Positions 36,229 to 45,259 of a stretch of DNA of 64,000 nucleotides are shown here, in pieces. The DNA lies in contig NZ_CP030041.1 of the NCBI RefSeq assembly GCF_003260975.1, forward strand, positions 1,907,001 through 1,971,000, read 5' to 3'. Positions within the stretch are counted from its first letter, which is position 1. Every line of letters starts with the position of its first letter. The DNA is from Echinicola strongylocentroti. Lineage in GTDB: Bacteria; Bacteroidota; Bacteroidia; Cytophagales; Cyclobacteriaceae. The notes beneath the pieces are model-generated. The model was given only the letters and a program-made list of their open reading frames with translations, was not told the origin of the DNA and did no database searches. Made by a program: the position numbers and the translations under genes.

Positions 36229-36530
36229 CAAAATAAAACTCGTTTTTAAGATGCTCGCTACGTTCCGCCAATTGTTGCAAAGGTCCCATCTAAAAGTACT
36301 GGGTAAATTGATTACGGAATTCCCCTATTGTGCACCATGTACCTACTGTCGTTATCAAATAAGGTAGCTACTTTATGTTACTCTTTTCCGATGTCTTAAA
36401 ATTCAGGTTTAACTCTACGCAGAGCTACGCAATGTTACGTATTTGAGATCACCTTTATATTAATCTATCAATTATCTTAAAGCATTTTAAATAAACTTTT
36501 TATATTCGCACAACTAAAAATTGGGGCTAC

Positions 36531-37496
36531 ATGAGACATGAGAAGGCAGCCATTATTGACATGGGGACCAATACATTTCATTTGCTATTGGTAGATCTTA
36601 ACGAGGAGGGATTTGAAATACTCTACAAGGAAAAAATCCCTGTGAAAATCGGCCAAAAAGGAATCAGTAAAAATGAAATACACCCTGATGCCCAAAAAAG
36701 GGCAATGCATACGCTTGGCCATTTCCGTAATTTGATCAATGGTGAAAAAATAGAAAACATTTACGCCTTTGCCACCAGCGCTGTACGGAATGCCCATAAC
36801 GGGATGGAACTGGTACAGGAAATCAAAAACGAATTCAATATCGAGGTAAATGTGATCGATGGGGAGCAGGAAGCCCAGCTTATCTATGAAGGCATACGAT
36901 TTAGCGGATCACTCGTCGAGCAAAATAGCCTGATGATGGACATTGGCGGTGGCTCAGTAGAATTCATCATTGGCAGCAACCACGAAGCCATCTGGAAGCA
37001 AAGCTTCGAAATTGGCGGCCAGCGGATGCTGGATCTCTTCCACTACCATGACCCCATTCTTCCCGATGAAATCGATAAGCTCAAGGCTTACCTTTCGGAC
37101 AGGCTCGAGCCACTGATCAAGGCGCTCGAACAGTACCGTCCCAAAAGACTGGTAGGAGCCTCGGGTACTTTCGACACCCTCACGGACATGTACTATGCTA
37201 CAGCTCAACTGACCAAAACCAAGTCCCAAACGGTCTTCCATCTACCAAGAAAAGAGTTTGCGCAACTCGCACAAAAAATCGTCACACTTAACAAGGAACA
37301 ACGGCTCAACCTCCCTGGCATGATCCCCATGCGCGTGGATATGATTGTGGTTGCATCCTGCCTGATTGAATTTATCCTCCAATACGTGGACGCTGATGAA
37401 CTGATCTGCTCCAACTATGCGTTAAAGGAAGGAGTCATCTCAAAAATCCTGAAAAAAGAATCCATTATCCCCTGCATGGGAATAGAAAAACCTTAA
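36531..37496 (+). CDS. Ppx/GppA family phosphatase
   Basis: Exopolyphosphatase/guanosine pentaphosphate phosphatase of the ASKHA fold, 321 aa (the short form without the C-terminal HD-like domain of E. coli Ppx). Phosphate-binding motifs are AAIIDMGTNTFHLLLVDL (phosphate 1), FATSAVRNAHNG, LMMDIGGGSVEFIIG (phosphate 2) and LVGASGTFDTLTDMY. It hydrolyses polyphosphate or pppGpp; sequence cannot separate the two. No ppk gene is next to it. Monocistronic, followed by an unusual imperfect inverted repeat region. Confidence 0.9.
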   Translation: MRHEKAAIIDMGTNTFHLLLVDLNEEGFEILYKEKIPVKIGQKGISKNEIHPDAQKRAMHTLGHFRNLINGEKIENIYAFATSAVRNAHNGMELVQEIKNEFNIEVNVIDGEQEAQLIYEGIRFSGSLVEQNSLMMDIGGGSVEFIIGSNHEAIWKQSFEIGGQRMLDLFHYHDPILPDEIDKLKAYLSDRLEPLIKALEQYRPKRLVGASGTFDTLTDMYYATAQLTKTKSQTVFHLPRKEFAQLAQKIVTLNKEQRLNLPGMIPMRVDMIVVASCLIEFILQYVDADELICSNYALKEGVISKILKKESIIPCMGIEKP

Positions 37497-37498
37497 AC

Positions 37499-37673
37499 CA
37501 ACAGGGCTTGTCTCCTAAATAGACCAAACCGCCAAGGCAGCTATCGGGGCTGGAACTCCCGCTCCAACGTGGCAGATAAATATCCTCGATGTACGCCCGT
37601 GTAATCCATAGGGGAATTGTCCCCAACACTATCGGTACGATCGCAATAGCGAAATTTACGAGACGACCTGTTT
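37499..37673. repeat. 175-bp region with imperfect terminal inverted repeats
   Basis: The left end AACAGGGCTTGTCTCCTAAA (37499-37518) matches the complement of AAATTTACGAGACGACCTGT (37652-37671) with a few mismatches. It fills the gap between ppx and the Ldh_2 gene almost exactly and contains no gene. It may be a small MITE-like unit or a long terminator-like fold. Confidence 0.4.
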
Positions 37674-37689
37674 AATTTTATAATGCACC

Positions 37690-38766
37690 ATGAATTTTGA
37701 CTTTAAAAGCCTATTTGCATTTACAAAAGAAATATTCATTAAAATGGGATGCCCAGAAAGTGATGCCCAATCAGCTACAGAAGTGCTTCTTTCTGCGGAC
37801 TTGCGCGGAGTAGATTCCCATGGGGTAGCCAGGCTTTCCGGTTATGTCAGGCTTTGGGAAGCGGGAAGGATCAATCCCACCCCAAATGTCCGTATCGTCC
37901 ATGAGACTCCCAGCACAGCTGTGGTGGACGGAGATGGCGGACTGGGACTTGTGGTCGCTCCAATTGCCATGCAAATCGCCATTGACAAGGCCAAAGGTGC
38001 CGGAACTGGCTGGGTATCTGTAAAAAACTCCAACCATTACGGTATAGCAGGCCATCATGCCCTGCAAGCTGTCAAGGAAGACATGATCGGCATGTCCATG
38101 ACCAACGCCAGCCCCTTGGTAAGCCCTACCTTTTCGAAAGAAAGACTGCTGGGAACCAACCCAATCTCTGTCGCTATCCCAGCAGGCAAAGAACCTCCTT
38201 TCGTTGCCGATATGGCCACGACCACGGCCGCCAATGGTAAACTTGAAATCCTCCAGAGAAAACAAGAAGAAGCTCCTTCTGGGTGGGTGCAGGACAAAGA
38301 AGGAAACCCCACCACCAATGCCTTTGGCGTGAAGGAAGGCGGAGCCCTATTACCTCTGGGAGGGGACCGTGAGCATGGCTCGCACAAGGGCTACGCCTTG
38401 GGCTCCATTGTTGACATTTTTTCTGCCGTACTCTCCGGCGCCAATTATGGTCCGTGGGTACCTCCTTTTGTAGCCTTCTTGCAGCCAGACCCCAATCCTG
38501 TCGGTGAAGGTATTGGCCATTTCTTTGGCGCTATGCGTGTCGATGCTTTCCGACCAGCCGATGATTTCAAAAACCATATGGACAACTGGATCAATAGATT
38601 CAGATCTGCCAAGACCACACCCGGTCACGAAAAAGTCTTGATTCCCGGAGATCCGGAAAGAGAACTCGAAAAAGAACGAATGGAGAGCGGTATTCCCCTT
38701 CTAGAACCAGTGCAAAAAGACCTGAAAGCCCTAGGTGAAAAATTTGGGATACCTTTTAAAGAATAA
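37690..38766 (+). CDS. Malate/L-lactate dehydrogenase family (Ldh_2) oxidoreductase
   Basis: A 358-aa NAD(P)-dependent 2-hydroxy/2-imino acid oxidoreductase of the Ldh_2 (YlbC/YiaK/MDH2) family. Visible features are LSADLRGVDSHGVARLSGYV (the catalytic-region DSHG), VSVKNSNHYGIAGHHALQA (active-site His), and GTNPISVAIPAG; HGSHKGYALGSIVDIFSAVL is the cofactor-loop signature. Substrate choices in the family include malate, ureidoglycolate, sulfolactate and 2,3-diketogulonate, and none can be chosen from sequence. It has no obvious operon partner. Confidence 0.88.
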   Translation: MNFDFKSLFAFTKEIFIKMGCPESDAQSATEVLLSADLRGVDSHGVARLSGYVRLWEAGRINPTPNVRIVHETPSTAVVDGDGGLGLVVAPIAMQIAIDKAKGAGTGWVSVKNSNHYGIAGHHALQAVKEDMIGMSMTNASPLVSPTFSKERLLGTNPISVAIPAGKEPPFVADMATTTAANGKLEILQRKQEEAPSGWVQDKEGNPTTNAFGVKEGGALLPLGGDREHGSHKGYALGSIVDIFSAVLSGANYGPWVPPFVAFLQPDPNPVGEGIGHFFGAMRVDAFRPADDFKNHMDNWINRFRSAKTTPGHEKVLIPGDPERELEKERMESGIPLLEPVQKDLKALGEKFGIPFKE

Positions 38767-38798
38767 AAAAAGCACCGGCCTTAGGCCTAGCCATTTCC

Positions 38799-38838
38799 GC
38801 CTGTTTCGGACCTAAAATCCGGAACAGGCTCAATTTTT
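38799..38838 (+). terminator. Terminator after the Ldh_2 gene
   Basis: GCCTGTTTCGGA (38799-38810) pairs with TCCGGAACAGGC (38818-38829) with one mismatch and is followed by TCAATTTTT. Confidence 0.75.
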
Positions 38839-38885
38839 ACACTATTTTAATTTTTCAATATTCCATTTTTGCCTATCTTAATACC

Positions 38886-39377
38886 ATGTCAAAATTCCAT
38901 CATTACCAAACCTTAATCGAGTGGACCGGAAACACCGGCATGGGAACCAGGGGCTATCTTGCTTACCAAAGAAATTTCGATGTCACTACAGAGGGCAAAG
39001 CCCAAATAGCAGGAAGTGCTGACCCACACTTCCGAGGGGATAAATCCCGCCACAACCCGGAAGAACTATTCCTTGCCAGCATAGCGTCCTGTCACATGTT
39101 ATGGTACCTCCATCTCTGCGCTGAAGCTGGCGTAAGTGTCGTCAATTACGAAGACCATGCTGAAGGAATCATGCAAGAAAATAAAAATGGCTCTGGTCAG
39201 TTTAATGAAGTAGTGCTTTATCCAGTGGTCACAGTGGAAAACGAAGACATGAAAACCAAGGCCATGCTCCTACATGAAGAAGCCCAAAAACACTGCTTTA
39301 TCGCCAACAGTTGTAATTTCAACATCAGACATAAGCCAGTAGTAAGAATCGCCTCCAAAAAGCAAAGTTACAGCTAA
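38886..39377 (+). CDS. OsmC/Ohr-family peroxidase-like protein
   Basis: A 163-aa protein of the OsmC/Ohr fold, which reduces organic hydroperoxides with two cysteines. The first Cys is in LFLASIASCHMLWYLHLCAE, and the second is in AQKHCFIANSCNFNIRHKP, where two Cys lie close together. The N-terminal WTGNTGMGTRGYLAYQRNF pattern fits the OsmC subgroup found in Bacteroidota. The gene is alone, with a terminator at 39431-39475. It likely protects against peroxides in the cytoplasm. Confidence 0.88.
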   Translation: MSKFHHYQTLIEWTGNTGMGTRGYLAYQRNFDVTTEGKAQIAGSADPHFRGDKSRHNPEELFLASIASCHMLWYLHLCAEAGVSVVNYEDHAEGIMQENKNGSGQFNEVVLYPVVTVENEDMKTKAMLLHEEAQKHCFIANSCNFNIRHKPVVRIASKKQSYS

Positions 39378-39430
39378 TAGCTCCTCCACAAGAGTAGTTT
39401 TCGCTAACACCTTGACCCAACCAATATCTC

Positions 39431-39475
39431 AAACCGGGAAAAACAAATCCTACATTTTTTGTAAACCCGGTTTTT
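39431..39475 (+). terminator. Terminator of the OsmC gene
   Basis: AAACCGGG (39431-39438) pairs with CCCGGTTT (39466-39473), with additional inner A/T pairs, and runs into TTTTT. Confidence 0.7.
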
Positions 39476-39564
39476 ATGTGAGGACTTCAGTATAGCCTGT
39501 TCCGATGGATGTCGGTGTTTTAGTAAAAAAACTCCTACAATCGATGGGGCAAACCTCCAGTTGG

Positions 39565-40635
39565 CTAGGTATATCCTTCTCCCTTGTTTTTGGCATCCGC
39601 CACAAACTCCTTGAATTTTTTCTCTGCATCCAGCTTACAGATCAACAATACATTTTCGGATTCGTTGATAAGGTAGTTGTCCAAGCCATGCACCACGACC
39701 AGTTTTTTAGGAGAAACTTTAATATAGCTGTTGGTCGTATCGTAGAGCATTGCGTTGGCATCCACCACATTATTGTTCCCATCTCTGTCTTTCAGCTGAT
39801 GGATACTCATCCACGACCCCAGGTCAGACCAACCAAAATCCCCAAGAATCAGAAAAACATTCTCTGACTTCTCCATGATACCAATATCAATGGTGACGTT
39901 TTTCACTAATGAGTATGCCCTTCTGATAAACTCCTCCTCTTGTGGAGTGGAGTAATATGACTCTCCTTCCTCAAAAACCTCAGCTACTTCAGGCATGTAC
40001 TTGCCGAACGCTCTGATGATGGACTTATTTTTCCATGCAAACATGCCGCTATTCCACACAAAATCGCCACTTTCCAGAAAGGTCTTTGCCAGATCAACAT
40101 CAGGTTTTTCGGTAAAAGTCTTCACCTTTTTCACTTCATCATTACTGTCAATATACTGGATATAACCGTAAGCTGTATCCGGACGATTGGGTTTTATCCC
40201 AATGGTAATCAATTGATTGTCCTTTTCGGCTTCATTAAGCGCTAAGCGCATGGTATCCTGGAATGCCACCTCGTGGAGAATCAAATGATCCGAAGGGGTG
40301 ACGATCACCCTAGCCTCAGGATCCTTTTTTTGGATCACATAGCTGGCATAGGCCACGCATGTGGCCGTATTCCTCCTTAACGGTTCTCTTAAGATTTGAT
40401 CTTCTGACAATTCCGGCAATTGCTCCTTAACAATGTGCGCATAAGCGTGACTGGTCACCACATAAAACCTGTCCGCCGCCGACAACTTCACAAACCGATC
40501 ATAGGTCATCTGCAACAAGGTCCTGCCAGTACCTAAAAGGTCTAAAAACTGCTTTGGAAAATTATTTCTGCTAAAAGGCCAAAACTTAGAGCCAATGCCT
40601 CCAGCAAGAACAACAATATATGGTGTATTTTGCAT
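39565..40635 (-). CDS. manC: Mannose-1-phosphate guanylyltransferase
   Basis: Makes GDP-mannose from mannose-1-P and GTP for surface polysaccharides. At 356 aa it is the short form without the C-terminal cupin isomerase domain. The nucleotide-binding start reads VVLAGGIGSKFWPFSRNNFP, a variant of the usual GGxGTRLWPxSR. IVTPSDHLIL, KTFTEKPDVDLAKTF, FVWNSGMFAWK and NVFLILGDFGWSDLGSW follow. It begins 8 bp after kdsD ends on the same strand, and the two form a polysaccharide-precursor operon. Confidence 0.92.
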   Translation of the reverse strand: MQNTPYIVVLAGGIGSKFWPFSRNNFPKQFLDLLGTGRTLLQMTYDRFVKLSAADRFYVVTSHAYAHIVKEQLPELSEDQILREPLRRNTATCVAYASYVIQKKDPEARVIVTPSDHLILHEVAFQDTMRLALNEAEKDNQLITIGIKPNRPDTAYGYIQYIDSNDEVKKVKTFTEKPDVDLAKTFLESGDFVWNSGMFAWKNKSIIRAFGKYMPEVAEVFEEGESYYSTPQEEEFIRRAYSLVKNVTIDIGIMEKSENVFLILGDFGWSDLGSWMSIHQLKDRDGNNNVVDANAMLYDTTNSYIKVSPKKLVVVHGLDNYLINESENVLLICKLDAEKKFKEFVADAKNKGEGYT

Positions 40636-40643
40636 GATTTTTC

Positions 40644-41612
40644 TTAAACAATCCCCTCCTTCATTAAGTCATGGATATGGATAAACCCACGCACTCCCCC
40701 ATCTTCTTCTACTACGAGCTGGGTAATGTTATATTCCCTCATGAAATTTAACGCCCTGACGGCATATTCATTGCGAGCGATGGTTTTTGGGTTTTTTGTC
40801 ATAATATCTTTAGCGGTCACTGTGGAAAGATCCTGGTGTTTTTCGAGCATTCTTCTGAGATCACCATCGGTCACTATCCCTACCAAATGCTGGTCGCCGT
40901 TGACCACCGCCGTAGCCCCAAGTCGCTTACCACTGATCTCCAGAATCACTTCCGTCAAGTCCGCTCCTTCATTCACTTGTGGAACAGCATCTTTTACCAT
41001 CAGGTCATCTACAGTGAGATAGAGCTGCTTACCTAGGGAACCTCCGGGATGATAGCGTGCAAAATCATCACTACTAAAGCCCCTGGCTTCCAATAGGCAA
41101 ACGGCCAATGCATCGCCCATGGCCATATGGGCTGTGGTACTGGTAGTGGGGGCCAGATTTAGAGGACAGGCTTCTTCTCCAATTGTAGCATTCAACACAA
41201 AATCCGCCTGCTCTGCCAAATAACTCTCTGTATTACTTACCAAGGCCACCAATTTGGATCCCATCCTTTTGAGCATGGGCACCAAAACTTTTATTTCAGG
41301 TGTGTTTCCACTTTTCGAAATACAAATTACGAAATCTTCCCTTTGAATCATACCCAAATCCCCATGAATAGCATCAGCTGCATGCATAAAGAGTGCTGGA
41401 GTACCCGTGGAATTCAGTGTAGCCACGATTTTAGTGGCCACGAGGGCACTTTTACCCACCCCGGTAATGACCACTCGGCCCTCAGAACGTAGGATTTCTT
41501 TCACACAACTTTCGAAATCCTCATCAATATTAGGAATCAGATTCTGAAGGGCTTCCGCTTCTGTTTGGAGAACTTTGATGGCGCTATTTTTAATATTTTT
41601 TATTATATTCAA
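40644..41612 (-). CDS. kdsD: D-arabinose 5-phosphate isomerase (KdsD/KpsF)
   Basis: Interconverts ribulose-5-P and arabinose-5-P for Kdo synthesis in LPS. The 322-aa protein has an N-terminal SIS domain (VVITGVGKSALVATKIVATL, FVICISKSGNTPEIKVLVP, LAPTTSTTAHMAMGDALAV with the family TTST motif). Two CBS domains follow from about residue 205 (IVTDGDLRRMLE; MTKNPKTIARNEYAVRALNF). Size and order are those of KdsD/KpsF/GutQ. It is divergent from recQ and leads the kdsD-manC pair. Confidence 0.93.
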   Translation of the reverse strand: MNIIKNIKNSAIKVLQTEAEALQNLIPNIDEDFESCVKEILRSEGRVVITGVGKSALVATKIVATLNSTGTPALFMHAADAIHGDLGMIQREDFVICISKSGNTPEIKVLVPMLKRMGSKLVALVSNTESYLAEQADFVLNATIGEEACPLNLAPTTSTTAHMAMGDALAVCLLEARGFSSDDFARYHPGGSLGKQLYLTVDDLMVKDAVPQVNEGADLTEVILEISGKRLGATAVVNGDQHLVGIVTDGDLRRMLEKHQDLSTVTAKDIMTKNPKTIARNEYAVRALNFMREYNITQLVVEEDGGVRGFIHIHDLMKEGIV

Positions 41613-41712
41613 TTTTACCGAGGTTATTATTAAATTTGTACAAAGGTAAAATTATTTACTTTAAAAATTTAATGAAAAAGCTTTCGGCGCATCATTAAAA
41701 AGAGATAATGGA

Positions 41713-43890
41713 GTGGATATAAAAATTAAAGAAAACCTCAAGAAGATTTTTGGCTTCAATCAGTTTAGAGGGAACCAAGAAGCTATCGTTGACAACATAT
41801 TACAAGGTAACAACACCTTTGTCATCATGCCCACGGGAGCTGGTAAATCCCTGTGTTATCAATTACCGGCCGTCACCAAAGAAGGTACGGCTATTGTCAT
41901 ATCACCCTTGATAGCATTGATGAAAAACCAAGTGGACCAACTGAATGCTTTTGGCATCAATGCCCACTTCCTGAATTCCACCCTTAGCAAAACTGAATCC
42001 AATAAAGTCAAAAAACAGGTTCTCTCAGGAGCGACCAAGCTCCTCTACGTAGCCCCTGAATCACTCACGAAAGAAGAAAATGTCGAATTCCTAAAAACAG
42101 CCCAACTTAGCTTTGTAGCCATTGACGAGGCGCATTGTATCTCCGAATGGGGTCATGATTTCAGGCCAGAATACCGAAAGATCAAGAGCATTATCGGCCA
42201 GATCGGTGATTCACTGCCCATCATTGCCCTTACTGCCACTGCGACCCCAAAGGTGCAGCAGGACATCCAGCGCAACCTCAACATGGAAGAGGCCGACCTG
42301 TTCAAGTCGTCCTTTAACAGGACTAACCTTTTTTACGAGGTCAGGCCCAAGGTGAAGAACGATACCAAAAAGCACCTCATTAAATACGTCAAATCCCAAA
42401 AAGGCAAGTCCGGCATCATCTATTGCCTTAGTAGGAAAAAGGTGGAAGAAATCGCCGAACTCCTTAAAGTAAACGGTATCAATGCAGCTCCTTACCACGC
42501 TGGACTAGAAGCCGGCACACGTGTAAAAAACCAAGACAATTTCCTGAACGAGGAAGTCGATGTGGTCGTGGCAACGATCGCCTTTGGCATGGGCATAGAC
42601 AAACCGGATGTACGCTATGTCATCCACTACGATGTCCCCAAGTCGCTGGAAGGCTATTACCAAGAAACAGGGAGAGCAGGACGAGATGGACTGGAAGGAC
42701 ACTGCCTGATGTTTTATAAGTACGAGGACATCGTCAAACTAGAAAAATTCAACAAGGACAAGCCTGTCAATGAACGGGAAAATGCCAAAGTCCTGCTGCA
42801 AGAGATGGCAGCATATGCAGAAAGCTCCGTCTGTAGAAGACGTGTGCTGCTGCATTATTTTGGAGAAACCTTAAATGAAGATTGTGGTTTTTGTGACAAC
42901 TGTAAGAAGAAACGGGACTCTTTTGATGGTAAAGACGACATCCTTACCGCTATCGAAGCAGTCAAGGAAACCAATCAGCGCTTTAACCTAGAACACATTG
43001 TCAAGGTCATCCGTGGAGAGCAGAACGAATACATGGAAAGTTATCATCATAACGGGCTCTCCGTCTTCGGAAAAGGAAAAAATGACAGCGAAAGACACTG
43101 GAGATCCGTCCTACGGCAGACCATGATCAATGGACTTTTAGAAAAGGACATTGAAAACTATGGTGTTATCAGACTTTCGCCAAGCAGTGAGGTTTTTCTA
43201 AAAGAACCTTATGCCATCACACTCACCAAAGATCATGACTTTGAAGAAATGATCGAAAATGACGAAGCGGAGGAAATTGCCAATATCAACAAAGCTTACG
43301 ACGAAAAGCTTTTTGAGCTGCTAAAAGTAGAGCGAAAGAAGGTCGCCAAAACCAAGGGGCTTCCTCCTTATGTGATTTTCCAAGACCCCTCCTTAGAGGA
43401 AATGGCCACTGTGTATCCGACCACTCGTGAAGAACTTGCTCAGATAAATGGGGTCGGAATGGGAAAAGTCATTAAATTTGGGGCTTCATTCCTTAAACTA
43501 ATTGAAACTTATGTTGAGGAAAACGACATTATTACAGCTTCAGACGTTGTAGTCAAAACTGCAGGTACACGTTCCAAGGTAAAGATCTCCATCATCCAGC
43601 AGGTAGACCGCAAGATCGATCTGGATGAGATCGCTTCAAACCTGAATATTGACATGGCAGAATTACTTCAGGAAATAGAGCAGATCATCTATAGCGGCAC
43701 CAAGCTAAACATCAATTACTACATCCACAACATCATGGATGAGGAACGGGAAGATACGCTACATGACTATTTCATGACTGCAGAGACGGACAACATCAGA
43801 GAAGCACTTGAAGAACTTGAGGACGAAGACTTTGGAGAAGAAGAAATCCGGGTCTACAGAATCAAGTTTATTTCTGATCATGCCAACTAA
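41713..43890 (+). CDS. recQ: ATP-dependent DNA helicase RecQ
   Basis: 3'-5' helicase for recombination and repair, 725 aa. The start codon is GTG at 41713. Domains in order are helicase core with MPTGAGKSLCYQLPA (Walker A), FVAIDEAHCISEWGHDFRPE (DEAH and aromatic loop), ALTATATPKVQ and QETGRAGRDGLEG (motif VI). The RQC zinc site follows (CRRRVLLHYFGE, then CGFCDNCKK). An HRDC domain follows at about residue 550-610 (YPTTREELAQINGVGMGKVI), then a roughly 110-residue C-terminal extension common in Bacteroidota RecQ. purD follows after 18 bp and may be co-transcribed. Confidence 0.96.
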   Translation: MDIKIKENLKKIFGFNQFRGNQEAIVDNILQGNNTFVIMPTGAGKSLCYQLPAVTKEGTAIVISPLIALMKNQVDQLNAFGINAHFLNSTLSKTESNKVKKQVLSGATKLLYVAPESLTKEENVEFLKTAQLSFVAIDEAHCISEWGHDFRPEYRKIKSIIGQIGDSLPIIALTATATPKVQQDIQRNLNMEEADLFKSSFNRTNLFYEVRPKVKNDTKKHLIKYVKSQKGKSGIIYCLSRKKVEEIAELLKVNGINAAPYHAGLEAGTRVKNQDNFLNEEVDVVVATIAFGMGIDKPDVRYVIHYDVPKSLEGYYQETGRAGRDGLEGHCLMFYKYEDIVKLEKFNKDKPVNERENAKVLLQEMAAYAESSVCRRRVLLHYFGETLNEDCGFCDNCKKKRDSFDGKDDILTAIEAVKETNQRFNLEHIVKVIRGEQNEYMESYHHNGLSVFGKGKNDSERHWRSVLRQTMINGLLEKDIENYGVIRLSPSSEVFLKEPYAITLTKDHDFEEMIENDEAEEIANINKAYDEKLFELLKVERKKVAKTKGLPPYVIFQDPSLEEMATVYPTTREELAQINGVGMGKVIKFGASFLKLIETYVEENDIITASDVVVKTAGTRSKVKISIIQQVDRKIDLDEIASNLNIDMAELLQEIEQIIYSGTKLNINYYIHNIMDEEREDTLHDYFMTAETDNIREALEELEDEDFGEEEIRVYRIKFISDHAN

Positions 43891-43908
43891 AATTTAGATT
43901 TAAATTCA

Positions 43909-45201
43909 ATGAATATACTCTTGTTAGGAAGCGGAGGCCGAGAACATGCCTTTGCTTATAAAATTGCCAATAGCCCAAAATGTGAACGCTTATTCGTAGC
44001 CCCAGGAAACGCCGGAACAGCCAGCATCGCCACCAATGTATCCATTGGCATCACCGATTTTCCAGCCATGAAGGAACTCATTTTGACCAACACCATTGAC
44101 CTGGTAGTCGTTGGGCCAGAAGAGCCATTGGTAAAGGGAGTAGCGGATTATTTTGCAGGGCAAGAAGAAACCAAAGGACTACCTGTCGTTGGCCCTAAGC
44201 AAGCAGGGGCTACCCTCGAAGGAAGCAAAGACTTCTCCAAGCAATTCATGCAGCGACATCAAGTCCCCACAGCTGCATCTGCCACATTTACCAAAGATAC
44301 TATAGAAGAAGGTTTGGCGTTTATCAAAGAACAACAGCTTCCTGTGGTCCTGAAAGCTGACGGATTAGCTGCAGGCAAGGGTGTGCTGATCTGCGAAACA
44401 ATGGAAGACGCGGAAAACTCCTTCAAAGAAATGCTTTTGGAAAGTAAATTTGGGGCTGCTTCCGAAAAAGTAGTGGTAGAAGAATTCCTTTCGGGCATAG
44501 AGCTTTCGGTGTTTGTAGCGACAGACGGCAAAAGTTATAAAATCCTTCCCGAAGCCAAAGACTATAAACGTATCGGAGAAAAGGACACAGGCCTCAATAC
44601 CGGCGGAATGGGCGCCGTAAGTCCAGTACCTTTTGCAAAAGGAGATTTCTTGCAAAAGGTTGAGGAAAAAGTGGTCAAACCCACTATCCAAGGTCTTGAA
44701 AAAGACAATATAGACTATAAAGGCTTCATTTTCATAGGCCTGATGAATGTCAACGGGGAACCTTACGTGATCGAATATAACGTACGTATGGGCGATCCTG
44801 AAACCCAAGCTGTACTACCTCGTATCAAGAGCGATTTTCTAGACCTGTTATATGCGATGGGCACGGGTACTTTGGAGGATTACCATTTTGAACTGGAGGA
44901 TTTCACCACCACTACCATCGTAATGGTAGCTGGCGGATATCCAGGTCCCTACCCAAAAGGTGACACTATCTCTGGACTGGATGGTGAACGAAACACCAGC
45001 GTCACATTTCATGCAGGCACCTCCACTAATCCCCAAGGAGAAGTCATCACGAATGGCGGCCGCGTATTGGGAATCACCGGCAAAGGAAACAGCATCGAAG
45101 AAGCGCTGTCCAATGCCTACACCAGGGTAAATGAAATATCCTGGAATGATGTCTATTTCCGAAAAGATATCGGTCAAGACATCCTAAATTATGGTAAATA
45201 A
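43909..45201 (+). CDS. purD: Phosphoribosylamine-glycine ligase
   Basis: GAR synthetase, second step of purine synthesis. The 430-aa protein shows the biotin-carboxylase-like ATP-grasp layout: MNILLLGSGGREHAFAYKIA at the start, VVVGPEEPLVKGVADYF, PVVLKADGLAAGKGVLI (ATP loop), NTGGMGAVSPVPF and VEYNVRMGDPETQAVLPR-type metal site (YNVRMGDPETQAVLPRIKSD). It lies 18 bp after recQ. A small hairpin, AATTATGG...CCATAATT (45187-45211), overlaps the stop, but without a clear T-tract. Confidence 0.96.
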   Translation: MNILLLGSGGREHAFAYKIANSPKCERLFVAPGNAGTASIATNVSIGITDFPAMKELILTNTIDLVVVGPEEPLVKGVADYFAGQEETKGLPVVGPKQAGATLEGSKDFSKQFMQRHQVPTAASATFTKDTIEEGLAFIKEQQLPVVLKADGLAAGKGVLICETMEDAENSFKEMLLESKFGAASEKVVVEEFLSGIELSVFVATDGKSYKILPEAKDYKRIGEKDTGLNTGGMGAVSPVPFAKGDFLQKVEEKVVKPTIQGLEKDNIDYKGFIFIGLMNVNGEPYVIEYNVRMGDPETQAVLPRIKSDFLDLLYAMGTGTLEDYHFELEDFTTTTIVMVAGGYPGPYPKGDTISGLDGERNTSVTFHAGTSTNPQGEVITNGGRVLGITGKGNSIEEALSNAYTRVNEISWNDVYFRKDIGQDILNYGK

Positions 45202-45259
45202 AACCATAATTTATTCACGAGGAATATGCTGAGCATGTTCCCTAAATTATATATGTGTT

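Larger units (their letters stand above)
35751..36530. other. 780-bp intergenic region rich in palindromes
   Basis: No gene is supported; the short frames here are broken and without recognisable similarity. It holds the REP-like palindromes at 35872-35961 and the dispersed repeat copy at 36111-36228. A Bacteroidota-like -7 box (TATATTCG, near 36505) may belong to the downstream Ppx/GppA gene. Confidence 0.5.
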
